Positions 5,601 through 8,220 of a stretch of 8,220 nucleotides of DNA are shown here, piece by piece; position 1 is the stretch's first letter, and the number at the start of each line of letters is the position of its first letter. The position numbers and the translations under genes are program-made. Origin of the DNA: Thermohalobaculum sp050331335 (lineage in GTDB: Bacteria > Pseudomonadota > Alphaproteobacteria > Rhodobacterales > Rhodobacteraceae); assembly GCA_050331335.1 (NCBI GenBank), contig JBHJGY010000010.1:1-8220 (forward strand), in the 5' to 3' direction. The notes beneath the pieces were generated by a model. The model was given only the letters and a program-made list of their open reading frames with translations, was not told where the DNA came from and ran no database searches.

Positions 5601-6278
5601 ATGATCTTCAAACGCCGCCATCGGCCGAACCTGATCGAACGCCTTCGCGAATTCTTTTATCCGCGCAAAGGGTTCTGGCGCGGCTTCGGCTATATCGGCA
5701 AGCGCATGCGCCGACTGCCCGACACCCCGCATCGCATCGCGCTCGGCTTTGCCTGCGGGGCCTTCGCGTCCTTCACGCCGTTCTTTACGCTGCATTTCTT
5801 CGTCGCCGCCTTCTTCGCCTGGCTGTTGCGCGGCAACATAATTGCCGCACTGTTCGGCACGGTCGTCGGCAACCCGATCTCTTTCCCGGCCATCGCAACC
5901 ACTTCGCTTTGGCTCGGCCAGATCCTGCTCGGCCAAAGCGGCAAGGAGGCGAGTTTCGACACCATCATGGCGGCGTTCGGCGCGGCCTTCGAAAGCGCCT
6001 GGGGCGCGGTGAAGAGCTGGTTCGGCTACGCGGCCACAGCGGATGCGAGCGTGCTCACATTCCTCTGGGACGTCTTCCTGCCCTATCTCGTCGGCGGGAG
6101 CGCACTCGGGATCGCCGTTGCCTTCGTCAGCTACTGGATCGTCGGGCCGCTGATCGCCGCCTATCAGGTCACGCGGCAGAAGCGGATCGAGCGCCGCGCG
6201 CGGGAGCGCCAGGCGGCGGCCGATGCGGAACAGGACGCCTACACCGCGCATGACGGTGGCGCCGGAGATAACATGTGA
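5601..6278 (+). CDS. DUF2062 family membrane protein
   Basis: The 225-aa protein belongs to the DUF2062 family, whose function is not known. A basic N-terminus (MIFKRRHRP) and an amphipathic stretch precede hydrophobic helices at about 46-76 and 80-111. The signature IALGFACGAFASFTPFF (46-62) and GTVVGNPISFPAI (86-98) contain the Asn-Pro typical of the family. A third hydrophobic segment lies at about 158-190, and the protein ends in a highly charged cytoplasmic tail (RQKRIERRARERQ). Short glycine-rich turns between the helices suggest it spans or dips into the inner membrane. GAAAGG-like sequence lies 7 nt before the ATG, 49 nt after the ppGpp enzyme stop. Its TGA overlaps the GTG start of pdxJ. 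The same neighbour position next to the ppGpp enzyme and pdxJ is, from memory, common in Rhodobacterales. Confidence 0.9.
   Translation: MIFKRRHRPNLIERLREFFYPRKGFWRGFGYIGKRMRRLPDTPHRIALGFACGAFASFTPFFTLHFFVAAFFAWLLRGNIIAALFGTVVGNPISFPAIATTSLWLGQILLGQSGKEASFDTIMAAFGAAFESAWGAVKSWFGYAATADASVLTFLWDVFLPYLVGGSALGIAVAFVSYWIVGPLIAAYQVTRQKRIERRARERQAAADAEQDAYTAHDGGAGDNM
6264..6267 (+). promoter_or_regulatory. Shine-Dalgarno site bearing on the pdxJ start
   Basis: GGAG lies 7 nt before the GTG at 6275, inside the end of the DUF2062 gene. A second candidate, AGGGG (6288-6292), lies 6 nt before an ATG at 6299 in the same frame. The first site has the better core and couples pdxJ to the upstream stop codon, so it is favoured, but not by much. 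Confidence 0.5.
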
Positions 6279-7102
6279 GCAACGAACAGGGGCGCGGGAT
6301 GAGCGATAACACCATGGCCAGCACAACACGGCAGCCCGTCGGGCCGCTGCGACTGGGAGTGAACATCGACCATGTGGCGACCGTGCGGAATGCCCGCGGC
6401 GGGACCCATCCCGATCCGGTGCGCGCCGCCCGCCTCGCCGAGAGCGCCGGTGCAGACGGTATCACCGCGCATCTGCGGGAGGACCGCCGCCACATCTCGG
6501 ACGACGACATCGCCCGGCTGATGGCCGAGATCGAGCGGCCGCTCAATTTCGAGATGGCGGCGACCGAGGAGATGCAGGCGATTGCGCTTCGCCACAGGCC
6601 CCATGCGGTTTGCATCGTGCCGGAACGGCGCGAGGAGCGGACAACCGAGGGGGGCCTCGAGGTCGCGGCCGACGAGAACCGCCTCGCCCATTTCATCGCG
6701 CCCCTGGCCGAGGCCGGCTGCCGGGTCTCGATTTTCATCGCCGCCGACCAGCGCCAGATCGAAGCCGCAGCCCGGATCGGGGCGGCGGTGATCGAGCTGC
6801 ACACCGGCGCTTATTGCGAGTACCACGCCGAAGGCCGCGCGGCGGAGCGCGATGCCGAACTCGTCCGCCTCACCGAGATGGCCGCATTCGCTCACTCGCT
6901 TGGCCTCGAGGTCCATGCAGGCCACGGGCTTTCCTTCGAGACCGTGGGGCCGGTGGCTGCGATCCCCGAGGTGGTCGAACTGAATATCGGCCATTTCCTC
7001 GTCGGCGAGGCGATCTTCGCCGGTCTCGATGCAGCCATTCGCCGGATGCGCGCGCTGATGGACGATGCGCGCCGCAGCGCCTTCGGAGAGGGGGCAGCAT
7101 GA
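6275..7102 (+). CDS. pdxJ: Pyridoxine 5'-phosphate synthase
   Basis: The 275-aa TIM barrel enzyme condenses 1-deoxy-D-xylulose 5-phosphate with 3-amino-2-oxopropyl phosphate to form pyridoxine 5'-phosphate, the last ring-closing step of DXP-dependent vitamin B6 synthesis. The signature LGVNIDHVATVRNARGG (27-43) is followed by ITAHLREDRRHI (63-74) with His66, FEMAATEEM with Glu93, VPERREERTTEGGLEV, and HAGHGLSFE with His217. These three residues match the catalytic His45, Glu72 and His193 of E. coli PdxJ. VELNIGHFLVGEAIF forms the phosphate-binding end. Length is slightly above the usual 240-250 aa because of the N-terminal extension. The start is uncertain: GTG at 6275 overlaps the DUF2062 stop (GTGA) with GGAG upstream; ATG at 6299 or 6314 would remove 8 or 13 poorly conserved residues. 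The 3' end overlaps the exporter gene by 4 nt. Confidence 0.97.
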   Translation: MSNEQGRGMSDNTMASTTRQPVGPLRLGVNIDHVATVRNARGGTHPDPVRAARLAESAGADGITAHLREDRRHISDDDIARLMAEIERPLNFEMAATEEMQAIALRHRPHAVCIVPERREERTTEGGLEVAADENRLAHFIAPLAEAGCRVSIFIAADQRQIEAAARIGAAVIELHTGAYCEYHAEGRAAERDAELVRLTEMAAFAHSLGLEVHAGHGLSFETVGPVAAIPEVVELNIGHFLVGEAIFAGLDAAIRRMRALMDDARRSAFGEGAA

Positions 7103-7725
7103 GCGGGATCGAACTCGGGGTCCTCTGGATCGCCTGGATCCTGGGCGGCGCGAGTCCAGGCCCGGCGACGCTTGCGCTCGTCGGCACCGCCATGCGCCAC
7201 GGCCGGCGCCCGGCGCTCGCGCTCGCCTCGGGGATCGTTCTCGGCTCGTCGATCTGGGGGATCGCCGCGGGGCTCGGCCTCGGCGCGCTGATGATGGCCG
7301 AGGCCTGGGTGGTCGAGGCCCTGCGCTATCTGGGCGTGGCCTACATCCTGTGGCTCGCTTTCCGTTCGCTGAGCTCGGCCCTCGATGCCCGCCCGCTCTC
7401 CGAGAGCCGTGGGCTGCGCAGCCCAAGCGCAGGCCGTGCCTTCGTCGCGGGCCTCCTCCTCCATCTCACCAACCCCAAGGCGATCTTCTCCTGGGGCGCG
7501 GTCTTCGCCGTCGCGGTGCCGGCGGGCGCGGGTCCGGCGACCATCTTCGGCGTCTGGCTCTTCCTCCTCACAGGCTCTGCGCTCGTCTTTTTCGGCTATG
7601 CGCTGGCTTTCTCGCGGGACGGCATGATGGCGCGCTATCAGGCGGCCCGGCGCTGGATCGAGGGCGCCTTCGGGGTCCTCTTCGGCGGCGCCGCAATAGC
7701 CCTGCTGTCGGCGCGGCCCGCATGA
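7099..7725 (+). CDS. LysE/RhtB family exporter
   Basis: The 208-aa protein is an inner-membrane transporter of the LysE/RhtB family, which exports amino acids or related metabolites. The N-terminal hallmark GGASPGPATLALVGTAMRHG (16-35) includes the Pro-Gly-Pro motif, followed by a glycine-rich second helix (43-64). RYLGVAYILWLAFRSL (76-91) and the second hallmark LTNPKAIFSWGAVF (123-136) are typical, and hydrophobic helices continue at about 146-171 and 189-204. This agrees with the six-helix topology of the family and with its usual length. The substrate cannot be read from the sequence. The ATG overlaps the pdxJ stop and the TGA overlaps the acpS start (both ATGA), with an AGGGGG binding site 4 nt upstream. 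The reading frame is open upstream to 6610 inside pdxJ, but that part is a shadow. The position between pdxJ and acpS might hint at a B6- or amino-acid-related role, which is inference only. Confidence 0.93.
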   Translation: MSGIELGVLWIAWILGGASPGPATLALVGTAMRHGRRPALALASGIVLGSSIWGIAAGLGLGALMMAEAWVVEALRYLGVAYILWLAFRSLSSALDARPLSESRGLRSPSAGRAFVAGLLLHLTNPKAIFSWGAVFAVAVPAGAGPATIFGVWLFLLTGSALVFFGYALAFSRDGMMARYQAARRWIEGAFGVLFGGAAIALLSARPA

Positions 7726-8156
7726 TCCTCGGCATCGGGGCGGATCTCGCGGATATCCGCCGCATCGAGCGCACGCTGGAGCGCTTCGGCGATCGGTTCG
7801 TCCAGCGGGTGTTCACCGAGGTCGAGCAGGCGAAGTCCGAAGCCCGCCGCGCCAACCGGGCCAATTGGGCCGCCACTTACGCCAAGCGCTGGGCCGCCAA
7901 GGAGGCCTGCTCCAAGGCGCTCGGCACCGGCCTGCGCATGGGCATCGCCTGGCGCGAGATGGGCGTCGTCAACCTCCCCACCGGGCAGCCGACGCTGCGG
8001 CTCACGGGCGGGGCCGCGGCCCGCCTGTCGGCCATGACGCCGGACGCCCACCCAGCGCGCCTCCACCTCACGATCACCGACGATCACCCCTATGCCCAGG
8101 CCTTCGTCGTGATCGAGGCCCTGCCCCTGCCCCGCCGCGCGGGCTCCGAGCGCTGA
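7722..8156 (+). CDS. acpS: Holo-[acyl-carrier-protein] synthase
   Basis: The 144-aa enzyme transfers 4'-phosphopantetheine from coenzyme A to a serine of acyl carrier protein, making it active for fatty acid synthesis. The N-terminal MILGIGADLADIRRIE carries Asp8, the magnesium ligand (Asp9 in E. coli). RWAAKEACSKALGTG (56-70) carries Glu61, equivalent to Glu58 of E. coli, and the lysine-rich helix. LHLTITDDHPYAQAFVVIE (114-132) is the C-terminal strand pair. It is slightly longer than the 126-aa E. coli enzyme because of an insertion around 40-52, usual in alphaproteobacteria, and a Pro/Arg-rich tail. The ATG overlaps the exporter stop by 4 nt (ATGA), so translation is coupled. In related genomes lepB, rnc and era commonly follow; here 64 bases remain after the stop, with no gene seen. 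Confidence 0.96.
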   Translation: MILGIGADLADIRRIERTLERFGDRFVQRVFTEVEQAKSEARRANRANWAATYAKRWAAKEACSKALGTGLRMGIAWREMGVVNLPTGQPTLRLTGGAAARLSAMTPDAHPARLHLTITDDHPYAQAFVVIEALPLPRRAGSER

Positions 8157-8220
8157 GCCTTGCCAGCCACCGGCCCCGCGGCCATTCTCCCGCCCGTTGC
8201 ATGAGGGGATTTCGGGGGGC

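Noticed and set aside
4621..5604. 327-aa plus-strand frame inside the 3' half of the RelA/SpoT gene
   Set aside because: It is an alternate frame of a conserved gene, dominated by Gly, Arg and Ala with no motif.
5379..6329. 316-aa open frame on the minus strand over the DUF2062 gene
   Set aside because: It overlaps well-supported plus-strand genes and has no family signature; long antisense frames are common at this GC content.
6610..7098. N-terminal extension of the exporter frame into pdxJ
   Set aside because: The upstream part is Arg/Gly/Pro-rich shadow sequence; the LysE/RhtB hallmark begins just after the ATG at 7099, which has a binding site and a typical ATGA overlap.
6239..7426. 395-aa open frame on the minus strand across pdxJ and the exporter gene
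   Set aside because: It is antisense to two clearly identified genes, rich in Arg, Pro and Gly as expected for a GC-rich shadow frame, and has no recognisable domain.
7065..7721. Upstream extension of the acpS frame through the exporter gene
   Set aside because: It is a shadow frame; AcpS proteins begin with the MILGIGADL strand, which starts at 7722.
8157..8220. Start of a next gene (ATG at 8201) or a terminator after acpS
   Set aside because: The ATG has no ribosome binding site and only 20 bases remain; GC-rich words here form no convincing stem with a T run. The downstream gene is outside the window.
1..8220. Mobile element, CRISPR, phage or defence island
   Set aside because: No transposase, integrase, tandem repeat array, tRNA-associated repeat or defence-type gene was seen; the gene order is a conserved housekeeping one.

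Overview
The window is about 8.2 kb of gene-dense, GC-rich DNA. Gene content and gene order (folK, rpoZ, a bifunctional RelA/SpoT homologue, a DUF2062 gene, pdxJ, acpS) point to an alphaproteobacterium, most likely Rhodobacterales-like. The FolK, RpoZ and AcpS sequences also look alphaproteobacterial. I see no tRNA, rRNA, CRISPR array, insertion sequence, phage gene or other sign of a mobile island. There is no gap above 130 bases without a gene.

Left block, minus strand (about 15-2285). Three genes are read right to left from a candidate promoter at 2257-2285: a NYN/LabA-type nuclease-fold protein, a family 5 (UDGb-type) Fe-S uracil-DNA glycosylase overlapping it by 14 nt, and a HisA-like TIM barrel protein. 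The block ends at a good candidate intrinsic terminator (15-48). The HisA-like protein is not an ordinary HisA: the N-terminal catalytic aspartate is glutamine, and other histidine-pathway signatures are altered. It is the most interesting protein here. Its mRNA leader carries a two-part hairpin just ahead of the ribosome binding site.

Right block, plus strand (2302 to the end). folK (folate synthesis) is divergent from the NYN gene across a 127-bp intergenic region. rpoZ follows with its own candidate promoter, then a (p)ppGpp synthetase/hydrolase, a DUF2062 membrane protein, pdxJ (vitamin B6), a LysE/RhtB-type exporter and acpS (activation of acyl carrier protein). The last four genes are joined by three 4-nt stop/start overlaps (6275-6278, 7099-7102, 7722-7725) and are surely co-transcribed. 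In related genomes lepB, rnc and era usually follow acpS; the window ends before they would be reached.

Functionally the right block links the stringent response (omega subunit plus the ppGpp enzyme) with cofactor and lipid-precursor genes. This is a known conserved neighbourhood, not a new system. What deserves a second look is fine detail: the HisA-like protein, the NYN-UDG overlap, two sequence oddities in the RelA/SpoT protein, the exporter placed between pdxJ and acpS, and the leader hairpins. All family assignments come from reading the translations by eye; no database search was run.
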